From Caulobacterales bacterium (GTDB lineage Bacteria; Pseudomonadota; Alphaproteobacteria; Caulobacterales; Aquidulcibacteraceae): 64,000 nucleotides of DNA. The stretch is taken from assembly GCA_017303355.1 (NCBI GenBank), contig JAFLCU010000009.1, positions 1 through 64,000 of the forward strand. The letters run 5' to 3'. Below, piece after piece: positions 33,907 through 41,556 of the stretch. The position numbers were made by a program, and so were the translations under genes. Positions within the stretch are counted from its first letter, which is position 1. Every line of letters starts with the position of its first letter. Below the pieces are notes generated by a model. That model searched no databases, was not told the DNA's origin, and saw only the letters and a list, made by a program, of their open reading frames with translations.

Positions 33907-35282
33907 GCGGCTTGTGACGCCGTGCGGCCGATGACGCGATTGCGGCCGGCTTGCTTGGCTTCGTAGAGCGCCTCGTCGGCGCGCTTGAGCAAGAGGTCGG
34001 CGCTGTCGTCGGCGCGTTCCGAGCACGCGACGCCGATCGACACGGTGACGTCGATCGGTTCGCTAAGGCTTGGAATACTGAAAGGCGCGGCGCAAATGTT
34101 GCGGCGCAAGCGCTCGGCGGCGAGGCAGGCGATGTCGCCGGGCGTGCGCGGCATGATAACGACGAATTCCTCGCCGCCCATGCGACAAGCATAGTCCGAG
34201 GGGCGCGTATTGGTGGCGAGCCGCACCGCGAACTCGCGTAGCACCGCATCACCTACATCGTGACCGAACGTATCGTTGCAGCGTTTGAAGTGATCGATGT
34301 CGATGACCATCACCGAGACGTTGTCGCCGCCGCATTGCGCGCGCTGCACCAGCGGGCCGAGTTGGGCGGTGAGGAAGCGGCGATTATAGAGGTTGGTGAG
34401 TTGGTCCGTGATCGCGAGTTCGAGGCTCTGATCAAGCCGCGAGCGCAGTGCGTCCATGTAGCGCTTGCGCCGCATCAGCGTGCGGGCGCGGGCGATGATC
34501 TCGTCTTCGTCGATCGGGCGCACGATGATGTCGTGGGCGCCGAGTTCAAGCGCGCGTATGGCGCGCTTCTGGTCGTCGGCATCGACGATCGCCAGGATGG
34601 GCAGATGCCGGGTCGGCTCGCCTGAACGCATGCGCGCGATGACGCGAAAGCCGTCGAAATTCCTTGAGGTGACGGACACGACGACCAGATCGGGCGGCGC
34701 CGAATTGGCCTCGCCGCCGAGCACGGTGATGCGATGCTCGATGCCAAGCGCAGCGGTGATGCGCTTGATCTGGGTGGGGTTGTCATCGACCACAAGCACG
34801 TTGCCGGCGCTGAGGCGCAATTGCTCGAGCGGGTCGGGGCGCAAATCTTCGCCGATCACGCCGAGGCGGCGGCCATTGGCTTCGCGGGCGCGCAATTCGT
34901 CGGTGACGACCTTGAGGCTGAGCAGGCTCTTCACCCGCGCCATCAGCTGCACGTCATCGATCGGCTTGGTCAGAAATTCCTCGGCGCCAGCTTGGAGCCC
35001 GCGCACCTTGTTGTCGCGATCGTCCAGCGTGGTGAGGATCACCACGGGAATGTGCCGCGTCTCCGGCATCGCCTTGAGACGACGGCAGGCTTCGTAGCCA
35101 TCAATGCCGCCGGGCATCATCACGTCGAGCAGAATGAGATCGGGCTTTTCACGTTTCGCAAGTTGCACGGCTTCTTCGCCGCGCTGCGCCATCAAGACAT
35201 CGTAATAATCCGCCGTAAGCTTCGCTTCGAGCAAGCGCCGGTTCGCTTCCAGATCATCGACGACAAGGATGCGCGCGCTCAA
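33903..35282 (-). CDS. pleD: PleD-like response regulator diguanylate cyclase
   Basis: The protein has 459 residues with order REC - REC-like adaptor - GGDEF, as in Caulobacter PleD. The first receiver keeps the phosphoacceptor Asp in LILLDVMMPGGIDGYEA. The cyclase site is GGEEF in YACRMGGEEFVVIMP, and RPSD just before it is the RxxD inhibitory site. It makes c-di-GMP when phosphorylated and drives polar differentiation in related bacteria. The start is TTG, supported by GGGAGGG upstream. It follows divK by 12 nt on the same strand. Confidence 0.95.
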   Translation of the reverse strand: MSARILVVDDLEANRRLLEAKLTADYYDVLMAQRGEEAVQLAKREKPDLILLDVMMPGGIDGYEACRRLKAMPETRHIPVVILTTLDDRDNKVRGLQAGAEEFLTKPIDDVQLMARVKSLLSLKVVTDELRAREANGRRLGVIGEDLRPDPLEQLRLSAGNVLVVDDNPTQIKRITAALGIEHRITVLGGEANSAPPDLVVVSVTSRNFDGFRVIARMRSGEPTRHLPILAIVDADDQKRAIRALELGAHDIIVRPIDEDEIIARARTLMRRKRYMDALRSRLDQSLELAITDQLTNLYNRRFLTAQLGPLVQRAQCGGDNVSVMVIDIDHFKRCNDTFGHDVGDAVLREFAVRLATNTRPSDYACRMGGEEFVVIMPRTPGDIACLAAERLRRNICAAPFSIPSLSEPIDVTVSIGVACSERADDSADLLLKRADEALYEAKQAGRNRVIGRTASQAA

Positions 35283-35294
35283 GCGTGCCCTCCC

Positions 35295-35660
35295 TTAGCC
35301 GATGAACTTGCGGATAGTTTCGAGGAACGTGGTCACGGAGATCGGCTTGGAGAGATAGGCGTCGCAGCCGGCGGCGAGGATCTTTTGCTCGTCGCCGCGC
35401 ATCGCGAACGCCGTCACCGCGACGACCGGAATGGCCTTCAGCGCCTCGTCCTTTTTCAAGCGATCGGTGATCTCAAGGCCTGAGATTTCCGGCAGCTGGA
35501 TGTCCATGATGATGAGGTCGGGCTTGTGCTCGCGCGCGAGCGGCAAGGCTTGGCGACCGTCCTTGGTCTTGACGGTGCGGTAGCCAAAGGCTTCCAGCAA
35601 GTCGTTGAACAGCCTCATATTGAGTTCGCTGTCTTCGACGATGAGAACCGTTTTGGCCAT
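35295..35660 (-). CDS. divK: DivK single-domain response regulator
   Basis: The protein has 121 residues, a lone receiver domain: [49 protein letters not shown] (phosphoacceptor Asp ~53), [30 protein letters not shown] (conserved Thr/Ala and Lys). The sequence and the following pleD match the divK-pleD operon of Caulobacterales. DivK controls the histidine kinases that set CtrA activity. A perfect CtrA-type box lies 110 nt upstream of the start, shared with the divergent ROK kinase gene. Confidence 0.95.
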   Translation of the reverse strand: MAKTVLIVEDSELNMRLFNDLLEAFGYRTVKTKDGRQALPLAREHKPDLIIMDIQLPEISGLEITDRLKKDEALKAIPVVAVTAFAMRGDEQKILAAGCDAYLSKPISVTTFLETIRKFIG

Positions 35661-35744
35661 TTACCCGCTTCGCTTTTGCGGCCCAGAGAGCCCAGATCGG
35701 CTGGACCCCGCCCTTATACGGTCGAGGCCTTAACAACCCATCGC

Positions 35745-35768
35745 AATACCAGCAATCTCGCTGGTATT
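35745..35768. other. Hairpin in the divK / ROK kinase intergenic region
   Basis: AATACCAGC (35745-35753) pairs perfectly with GCTGGTATT (35760-35768) around a 6-nt loop. It lies next to the CtrA-type box. It could be an operator for a dimeric regulator or an RNA hairpin in the leader of divK. No T tract follows on either strand. Confidence 0.5.
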
Positions 35769-35769
35769 G

Positions 35770-35784
35770 TTAAGAAGACCTTAA
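35770..35784. promoter_or_regulatory. CtrA-type binding site TTAA-N7-TTAA
   Basis: TTAAGAAGACCTTAA is an exact match to the CtrA consensus TTAA-N7-TTAA. It is 11 nt before the ROK kinase ATG and 110 nt before divK on the other strand. In Caulobacter, divK expression depends on CtrA, so a role at the divK promoter is plausible. A further TTAA half-site is at 35730-35733. Confidence 0.65.
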
Positions 35785-35794
35785 GGATTGAAGC

Positions 35795-36685
35795 ATGCGC
35801 CTGGGCGTGGATTTCGGCGGCACCAAGATCGAGGGGGCGCTGCTTGATTCCAATGGCGAAATCCTCATCCGCCAGCGTGTGCCGAATCCTGGGAACTATT
35901 CGGACGCCGTGCGCGCTCTGGCCGATCTGACGGCGCGAATCGAACAGGAAACGGGCAAACGCGCGGGTGCGGTCGGGGTGGCGATGCCTGGCTCGCTGTC
36001 GCCGGTGACGGGGTTGGTGCGCAACTCCAACTCGACCTGGCTCAACGGCAAACCCTTCCTCGAAGATTTGAAGCTCGCACTGGCGCGGCCCGTGCGCGCG
36101 GAGAACGACGCGAATTGCTTTGCGCTCTCCGAAGCGGTCGACGGCGCGGCGGCGGGCGGGCGTGTCGTGTTCGGCGCGATCTTTGGCACCGGGTGCGGCG
36201 GCGGCGTGGTCGTGGATCGCAGGATCATTGAAGGCGTCAATGGCGTCGGCGGCGAATGGGGGCACACGCCGCTGCCATGGAAGCGCGCGGATGAGGCGAC
36301 GGTGCGTGATTGGTGCGGCCGCCAAGATTGCTTGGAGCAATGGCTCTCCGGCACCGGCTTCAAGCGCTGGTCTGGCATGAGCGCAAAGCAGGCCGATGAG
36401 GCGGCGGCGAACGGCGATCCGAAAGCGATCGCCGCGCTCGATCTGCTGGCCGACCGCATGGCGCGCGCGCTCGCCGTGGTGATCGATATCATCGATCCTG
36501 ACGTGATCGTGTTCGGCGGCGGCGTCTCCAACGTGGACTGCCTCTATCCGAGCGTGCGCGGCAAATTGATCGCGCATGTGTTCTCGGACGTGGTGAAGAC
36601 GAAAGTGGTCAAGAACATTCACGGCGACAGCTCTGGGGTGCGCGGCGCCGCATGGCTGTTCACGCCGGAGGAAGCGGCCGCATGA
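35795..36685 (+). CDS. ROK-family sugar kinase (fructokinase/glucokinase type)
   Basis: The protein has 296 residues. The phosphate-binding start LGVDFGGTKIEGALLD, AVGVAMPGS, the catalytic stretch ENDANCFALSEAVDGAA, IFGTGCGGGVVVDRRIIEGVNGVGGEWGH (ROK signature with the metal-site His), DWCGRQDCLEQWLSG (Cys motif) and VIVFGGGVSN are all present. It phosphorylates a hexose with ATP. The overall pattern is closest to Mak-type fructokinases, but the sugar cannot be fixed from sequence. A CtrA-type box directly precedes it. Confidence 0.9.
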   Translation: MRLGVDFGGTKIEGALLDSNGEILIRQRVPNPGNYSDAVRALADLTARIEQETGKRAGAVGVAMPGSLSPVTGLVRNSNSTWLNGKPFLEDLKLALARPVRAENDANCFALSEAVDGAAAGGRVVFGAIFGTGCGGGVVVDRRIIEGVNGVGGEWGHTPLPWKRADEATVRDWCGRQDCLEQWLSGTGFKRWSGMSAKQADEAAANGDPKAIAALDLLADRMARALAVVIDIIDPDVIVFGGGVSNVDCLYPSVRGKLIAHVFSDVVKTKVVKNIHGDSSGVRGAAWLFTPEEAAA

Positions 36686-36686
36686 A

Positions 36687-36822
36687 CCCCCTCCCCTTGA
36701 GGGGAGGGGGCAGGGGGCGGGGTGAAGCTCCGTCGCTGCAGAACTCGCATCCGCTCGAACATCAAATTTGGACGGTGGTGCTTCACCCCACCCCCCACCC
36801 CCCTCCTCTCAAGAGGAGGGGG
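36687..36822. repeat. Long G/C-run palindromic repeat, family 1 copy 1
   Basis: The unit begins with a hairpin of C5-T-C4, TTGA, G4-A-G5 (36687-36710) and ends with a similar CTCCTCTC-AA-GAGGAGG hairpin (about 36802-36822). The inner parts GGGCGGGGTGAAG and CTTCACCCCACCCCCC are inverse to each other. A second copy sharing GGGGTGAAGCTCCGTCG is at 54010-54161. The right hairpin supplies the G-rich stretch immediately before the dinB start. Confidence 0.85.
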
Positions 36823-36824
36823 AG

Positions 36825-38090
36825 ATGATCCTCTGCCGCGTTTGTGCATCGGATACGCCGACACCTCGCTGCACCAAGTGTGGTGAAGATCAGAGTGTGG
36901 AGCATTCAGAGCTCAATCAGCTCTCCATCGCCCATCTTGATTGCGACGCCTTCTACGCCTCCATCGAGAAGCGCGACGATCCAAGCCTTGAACCGCATCC
37001 CGTTATCGTCGGCGGCGGTAAACGCGGCGTGGTCTCCACCTGCTGCTATGTCGCGCGCGCCTATGGGGTGCGTTCGGCCATGCCGATGTTCAAGGCGCTG
37101 AAGCTTTGCCCGCAAGCCAAGGTCGTGCATGGCGAGATGCGCAAATACGTGGAGGAAGGCCGCACCATACGGCGCATGATGGAAGATTTGACGCCGCAAG
37201 TGCAGCCGCTCTCGATCGACGAAGCCTTCATGGATTTGAGCGGCACCGAAGCGCTGCATGGCGGCTCGCCCGCGCAATCCTTGATCAAGCTGCAAAACAA
37301 GATTTGGGAGGAGCGCCGGCTCACGGTCTCGATTGGCCTCAGCTTCAATAAGTTCCTGGCCAAGACGGCAAGCGATCTCGACAAGCCGCGCGGTTTCTCC
37401 GTGGTGGGCCGCGGCGAAGCGCTTGCGTTCCTGGAAAGCCGCTCGGTTTCCACGCTGCCGGGCGTCGGCCCTGCTGGCGCGACCGCGCTCGAACGCAACG
37501 GCCTGAAGAAGATCGGCGACATTCGCACGGTCGGCCCGCAGCGCATGCGTGCGCTTTACGGCGATTGGGGCGCGCATCTGTTCGCGCTGTCGATGGCCGA
37601 CGATCCGCGTATCGTTGATCCGCACGGTGAGCGCAAAAGCATCTCGTCGGAGACCACGTTCTTCGAAGACATCTCCGGCATCGAAGCGCTGGAAGACATC
37701 CTCTGGCCGCTCTGCGAGAAGGTCGCCGCCCGTTGCCGCGCCACCGACACCGCGGGGCGCACGCTCACGCTGAAGCTCAAGGATGCGCGCTTCAAAATCA
37801 TCACGCGCCGGCGTCAATTGCCGGAGCCGACTTTGCTCGCGCACCGCATCTTCGAGATCGCGCGCGAGCTGCTCGCGGGCGGCGCGGACGGCCGCACCAA
37901 GTATCGGCTGATCGGCGTGGGGCTTTCCGATTTCAGCGACGCGGCCGCCGCCGACAAAGGCGACATGCTCGACACCGAAACACCCAAACGCGCCGCCGCC
38001 GAAGCCGCCATCGCCAAAGCCCGCAGCAAGTTTGGCAAGGACGCCGTGCAAACGGGCCGGGCGCTGAAGGCGGAGTGGGAGGATGAGTGA
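36825..38090 (+). CDS. dinB: DNA polymerase IV (Y-family, translesion)
   Basis: The protein has 421 residues. An N-terminal Cys4 zinc-ribbon-like extension (CRVCASDTPTPRCTKCGED) precedes the Y-family palm: IAHLDCDAFYASIEKRDDPSL (first metal Asp), GGGKRGVVSTCCYVARAYGVRSAMP, LSIDEAFMDLSG (SIDEA catalytic pair), SIGLSFNKFLAKTASDLDKP. A helix-hairpin-helix (LPGVGPAGATALERNGLKKIGDI) and the little-finger domain follow. The ATG at 36825 begins the zinc ribbon and has the repeat-derived GGAGGGGGAG as ribosome binding site. The Cys extension is an addition relative to E. coli DinB. Confidence 0.94.
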   Translation: MILCRVCASDTPTPRCTKCGEDQSVEHSELNQLSIAHLDCDAFYASIEKRDDPSLEPHPVIVGGGKRGVVSTCCYVARAYGVRSAMPMFKALKLCPQAKVVHGEMRKYVEEGRTIRRMMEDLTPQVQPLSIDEAFMDLSGTEALHGGSPAQSLIKLQNKIWEERRLTVSIGLSFNKFLAKTASDLDKPRGFSVVGRGEALAFLESRSVSTLPGVGPAGATALERNGLKKIGDIRTVGPQRMRALYGDWGAHLFALSMADDPRIVDPHGERKSISSETTFFEDISGIEALEDILWPLCEKVAARCRATDTAGRTLTLKLKDARFKIITRRRQLPEPTLLAHRIFEIARELLAGGADGRTKYRLIGVGLSDFSDAAAADKGDMLDTETPKRAAAEAAIAKARSKFGKDAVQTGRALKAEWEDE

Positions 38091-38182
38091 TCACCATCCC
38101 GGCGCGCCGCGCGGCGGCGAGTTTGGGGTGACGGGCGCGTGTTGTGCGGCTAGTAGAATGTAACGCACCGAGGGAGCATCAG

Positions 38183-38644
38183 ATGGGCCGGGTTGACGCG
38201 CGCTTGCAGGAATTAGGGATCACTTTGCCGACGCCGCCGGCGCCGGTGGCGTCCTATGTGCCGTACGTGATCGCCGGCAAACTCGTGCACGTCTCGGGGC
38301 AGGTCTCGGTCGACGCGACCGGCGGCATCAAGGGCAAGCTTGGCGATGCGATCGAGGTCGAGGAAGGGCAAGCGGCCGCGCGCCTCTGCGCGCTCAATCT
38401 GCTCGCGCAAGTGAAGGCCGCATGTGGCGGTGATCTCGATAAGGTCAAGCGCGTGGTGAAACTGGGCGGCTTCGTCAATGTGACGGCGGATTTCAGCCCA
38501 ATCCCACAAGTCGTGAACGGTTGCTCGGACGTCATGGTCGCGGTGTTCGGCGAGGCAGGCCGACACGCGCGCTCGGCCGTCGGCGTCGCTAACCTGCCGC
38601 TGGATTTCGCGGTCGAGGTCGATGGCGTTTTCGAAATAGAATAA
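38183..38644 (+). CDS. RidA/YjgF family protein
   Basis: The protein has 153 residues. ASYVPYVIAGKLVHVSGQVSVDA, the central KVKRVVKLGGFVNVTADFSPIPQVVNGCSDVMVAVFG and the C-terminal HARSAVGVANLPLDFAVEVDGVFEI fit the trimeric RidA fold; the Arg in ARSAVG is the usual substrate-binding residue. RidA enzymes hydrolyse reactive enamine/imine intermediates from pyridoxal-phosphate enzymes. AGGGAG 7 nt upstream selects the ATG at 38183. Confidence 0.9.
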   Translation: MGRVDARLQELGITLPTPPAPVASYVPYVIAGKLVHVSGQVSVDATGGIKGKLGDAIEVEEGQAAARLCALNLLAQVKAACGGDLDKVKRVVKLGGFVNVTADFSPIPQVVNGCSDVMVAVFGEAGRHARSAVGVANLPLDFAVEVDGVFEIE

Positions 38645-38662
38645 GCGGCCGCCGTAAAAGTG

Positions 38663-38692
38663 TGTCGCGGTTTTGCTTCCGGGGCCGCGACA
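38663..38692. terminator. Possible terminator hairpin between ridA-like and FemAB-like genes
   Basis: TGTCGCGG (38663-38670) pairs with CCGCGACA (38685-38692) around a 14-nt loop. It lies 18 nt after the RidA stop and is followed by AACTAAAA, not by T residues. It may end transcription or sit in the leader of the next gene, which starts at 38708. Confidence 0.35.
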
Positions 38693-38707
38693 AACTAAAA
38701 TAGCGAT

Positions 38708-39862
38708 ATGGATGGAACGGACGCGCTCTCGATCTCCGTAATTGGCGACCTCGCCAATATCGAGCGCGAATTGTGGGATGGTTTGGCCAATCCCGCCGAC
38801 GCGCCTTTCGATCCATTTCTCTCCTGGGATTTTCTGCAGGCGCTGGAAGAGAGCGGCTGCGCCAGCGTGGTCAGCGGCTGGCAGCCCGCGCATCTCATCG
38901 CGCGCGAAGCGGGCGGCGCCATCGTTGGGGCCATGCCGCTCTACGCCAAGGACCATTCCTACGGCGAATACGTGTTTGATCATGCCTGGGCCGAGGCGCT
39001 GCATCGCGCTGGTGGGGCTTATTATCCGAAGCTGCAATGCGCGGCGCCGTTCACACCCGTGCCGGGCCGTCGCATTTTCGCGCGCGACGCGGCGGTGGAA
39101 ACCGCGCTGGCGCAAGGCGCGATTGGCCTCGCCCAACGCGCCGGCGCATCCTCCGTGCACGCGACCTTCGCGAACGAAGAGCTATGCCAACGCCTGGCGC
39201 CGCTCGGCTATCTCACGCGCGTTGGCATCCAATATCATTGGTTCAATCGCGGCTACGCAAGCTTCGCCGATTTCCTCGCCGACCTCTCTTCGCAGAAGCG
39301 CAAGACCATCCGCCGCGAGCGCGAGCGCGCCAGCGAGGGCCTGCGCATCAAGCGGCTGCAGGGCGACGACATCAAAGCCCACGATTGGGATTTTTTCTTC
39401 CGCTGCTACATGGATACCGGCGCGCGCAAATGGGGCTCGCCCTATCTCAATCGCGCATTCTTCGATCTGCTCGGCGAACGCATGCGCGACAAGTGCGTGC
39501 TGTTCTTGGCCGAATGCGATGGCGCGCCGATCGCGTCAGCGCTGAACATGATTGGCGGCGAGGCGCTCTATGGCCGCTATTGGGGCCGCATCGCAGAGGC
39601 GCCGTTCCTGCATTTTGAGCTTTGCTATTACCAAGCCATCGACGTCGCGATTGAACTCGGCCTGCCGCGCGTTGAAGCGGGCGCGCAGGGCGATCACAAG
39701 CTGGCGCGCGGCTATGTGCCCGCGCCCACCTACAGCGCCCACTGGATCGCGCATCCTGGTTTACGCGGCGCGGTGGCGCGGTATCTGGAAGCGGAGACGC
39801 CGACGGTGGTGAATGAGGCCGAAGTGCTCGCCGAACATACGCCGTTCAAGAAGTCTGAATAG
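38708..39862 (+). CDS. FemAB-like / GNAT-fold protein (PF04339 type)
   Basis: The protein has 384 residues. PFDPFLSWDFLQALEESGCAS, GAMPLYAKDHSYGEYVFDHAWAEAL, YYPKLQCAAPFTPVPGRR, then KRKTIRRERERA and the C-terminal VEAGAQGDHKLARGYVPAPTYSAHWI are hallmarks of the bacterial PF04339 family, which has a double GNAT fold related to FemAB peptidyltransferases. The substrate is unknown. The 3' end overlaps the convergent permease gene by 17 nt. Confidence 0.88.
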   Translation: MDGTDALSISVIGDLANIERELWDGLANPADAPFDPFLSWDFLQALEESGCASVVSGWQPAHLIAREAGGAIVGAMPLYAKDHSYGEYVFDHAWAEALHRAGGAYYPKLQCAAPFTPVPGRRIFARDAAVETALAQGAIGLAQRAGASSVHATFANEELCQRLAPLGYLTRVGIQYHWFNRGYASFADFLADLSSQKRKTIRRERERASEGLRIKRLQGDDIKAHDWDFFFRCYMDTGARKWGSPYLNRAFFDLLGERMRDKCVLFLAECDGAPIASALNMIGGEALYGRYWGRIAEAPFLHFELCYYQAIDVAIELGLPRVEAGAQGDHKLARGYVPAPTYSAHWIAHPGLRGAVARYLEAETPTVVNEAEVLAEHTPFKKSE

Positions 39863-41138
39863 CCGGCGTGCGTGTGCGCAAGACAAAGTGCAGCGGCACG
39901 CCCGCCGCCATCACCACAACGCCCCAGAACAACACCTCAAGCCCAGAACCGAACGCGGCGAACAGCGAATAGACCAATCCGACGATAGCCACCGCCGCCC
40001 AGGCCGGCGCCGAGCGGATCGAGTGGCGCAATTCGGCGAGCGAGACGACGACGTAATAGATCAGCCCCAACGCCGTCGCCATCAAGAGCAAGAACGTGTA
40101 CGCACCAATGAGTCCGCGCGAATAATTCGCCAGCAACAAGAGTGACGCGAGCGTCGATGAAAGCAGCAGCGACAGATGCGGCGTGCCGCCCTTCGTCGTC
40201 GATGCGAGCCAGCTCGGCGCGAGCTTGTCCAGCGCCACCGCCATCGGCATTTGTCCGCAGGTAAAGATAAGGCCGTTCAGCGTGCCGGCTGTGGCGATCA
40301 GCGCGCCGGCGGAGATGAAATTTGGCCCCCACGCGCCAAACGCGCGTGCGGCTTCGGCGAACGGCGCGGTGGATTGGGCGAGCTGCGCGGGCGGCACGAG
40401 CAGCATCACGGCGGCCGTGGCGCTGAGATAGATGATCACGACTGTGACCATGCCGGAGATGAGCGCGCGTGGGATGGTGCGCTCGCAATCCTTCACATTG
40501 GTCGCGGGCAGCGTCACCACCTCGAAGCCCGTGAACGGCCAGAGCGCGATGAGCGCGACGGCCGCGAGCGCCGCGATCACGGGTTCTCCGGATGGGTTGA
40601 AGGCCGGCAGGTTCGCCGGCGTGCCGACGCTGAAGCCCAATCCGATCACGGCGATCAGCGGGATGATCTTCAGCACGGTGAGCACGATTTGCGTTGCGCT
40701 CATTTCCTTTAGGCCACGAATGTTGATGAGCGTAAGCACGCCGATCAACGTCAAGGCGCTGAGCGCTTGCGCGGCGGGGCTATCGTTCAGCGCCGGCACG
40801 AACACGCCGAGATAGCCGACGAACCCGATGGCGACGACGGGAATGCCCATCAGGAAGGAGAGCCAATAGGCCCAGCCCATGAGAAAGCCGGTGAGATCGC
40901 CGAACGCCGCGCGCGAGTACGCGTAAGGCCCGCCATTGCACTTGGTGCGCGCCGCCAGCCGGCCAAAGACCAAAGCAAGCGCGATCGAGCCGCCGCCCGC
41001 GATGATCCAACCGCCGAAACTGAGCAGGCCGTACGGCGCCAGCAATGTCGGCAACATGAAGACGCCGGAGCCGATCATGCAGCCGACAGCAAGCGACCAG
41101 CACGACCAGAAGCCCAGTGGTTTGCTCGCTTCGCTCAT
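39846..41138 (-). CDS. APC-superfamily amino acid permease
   Basis: The protein has 430 residues with about 12 hydrophobic segments. The start GFWSCWSLAVGCMIGSGVFMLPTLLAPYG holds the GSG motif of TM1 in APC transporters, and NGGPYAYSRAAFGDLTGFLMGWAYW follows. The pattern is that of arginine/agmatine or basic/neutral amino acid exchangers, but the substrate is not clear. The ATG at 41138 has GGAGGCG upstream; the longer frame adds 13 unlikely residues. Confidence 0.9.
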   Translation of the reverse strand: MSEASKPLGFWSCWSLAVGCMIGSGVFMLPTLLAPYGLLSFGGWIIAGGGSIALALVFGRLAARTKCNGGPYAYSRAAFGDLTGFLMGWAYWLSFLMGIPVVAIGFVGYLGVFVPALNDSPAAQALSALTLIGVLTLINIRGLKEMSATQIVLTVLKIIPLIAVIGLGFSVGTPANLPAFNPSGEPVIAALAAVALIALWPFTGFEVVTLPATNVKDCERTIPRALISGMVTVVIIYLSATAAVMLLVPPAQLAQSTAPFAEAARAFGAWGPNFISAGALIATAGTLNGLIFTCGQMPMAVALDKLAPSWLASTTKGGTPHLSLLLSSTLASLLLLANYSRGLIGAYTFLLLMATALGLIYYVVVSLAELRHSIRSAPAWAAVAIVGLVYSLFAAFGSGLEVLFWGVVVMAAGVPLHFVLRTRTPAIQTS

Positions 41139-41189
41139 GCCCGCCTCCGCCCCAGGGCGAAGCATGCACGAAGCCAATGGCGGACGCTA

Positions 41190-41495
41190 CTAGCCTTGAC
41201 GCTCTGGACGGGGCAATTCGACCAGGGTTTGGCGCTCGTATTCTTGCGGGTCGAGCTTGCAGGAATTGAGTTCGACCTCGAGGCGCTGCGTGGGGCGAAC
41301 ATCGGCAGGGGCGGGGCGCGCGGCCGGCGTTTCGCCGATGAACCAGACAACGTAATCCCGACACCAAGCTTCGCGCAGTTCGAACGGCGCGGCGGCTATT
41401 GGCGCGGGTGCGGCGGGGCGTTTGTCCTGTGCTTGCGCGATCGCGGCGGTTGAGGCGCAGGCGATGAGGAATGTGGCGTAAACGAGATTGCGCAT
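41190..41495 (-). CDS. Small exported protein of unknown function
   Basis: The protein has 101 residues. A signal peptide MRNLVYATFLIACASTAAIAQAQD is followed by a Pro/Ala-rich linker and a short body with two cysteines (REAWCRDYVVWFIGE and LNSCKLDPQEYERQTLVELPRP). No family is recognised. It is read in the same direction as its neighbours, with 61 nt to rnr. Confidence 0.65.
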   Translation of the reverse strand: MRNLVYATFLIACASTAAIAQAQDKRPAAPAPIAAAPFELREAWCRDYVVWFIGETPAARPAPADVRPTQRLEVELNSCKLDPQEYERQTLVELPRPERQG

Positions 41496-41556
41496 GAGCT
41501 TGATCCTTCGCGTGGATCAACGCCGCGTTGTCGGCGGCGTTCCGCGGTTCCCTGCG

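Noticed and set aside
33903..35282. pleD starting at a downstream ATG
   Set aside because: The TTG at 35282 has a strong GGGAGGG ribosome site and gives the full first receiver strand (SARILVVDDLEANRR); any later start would cut the receiver domain.
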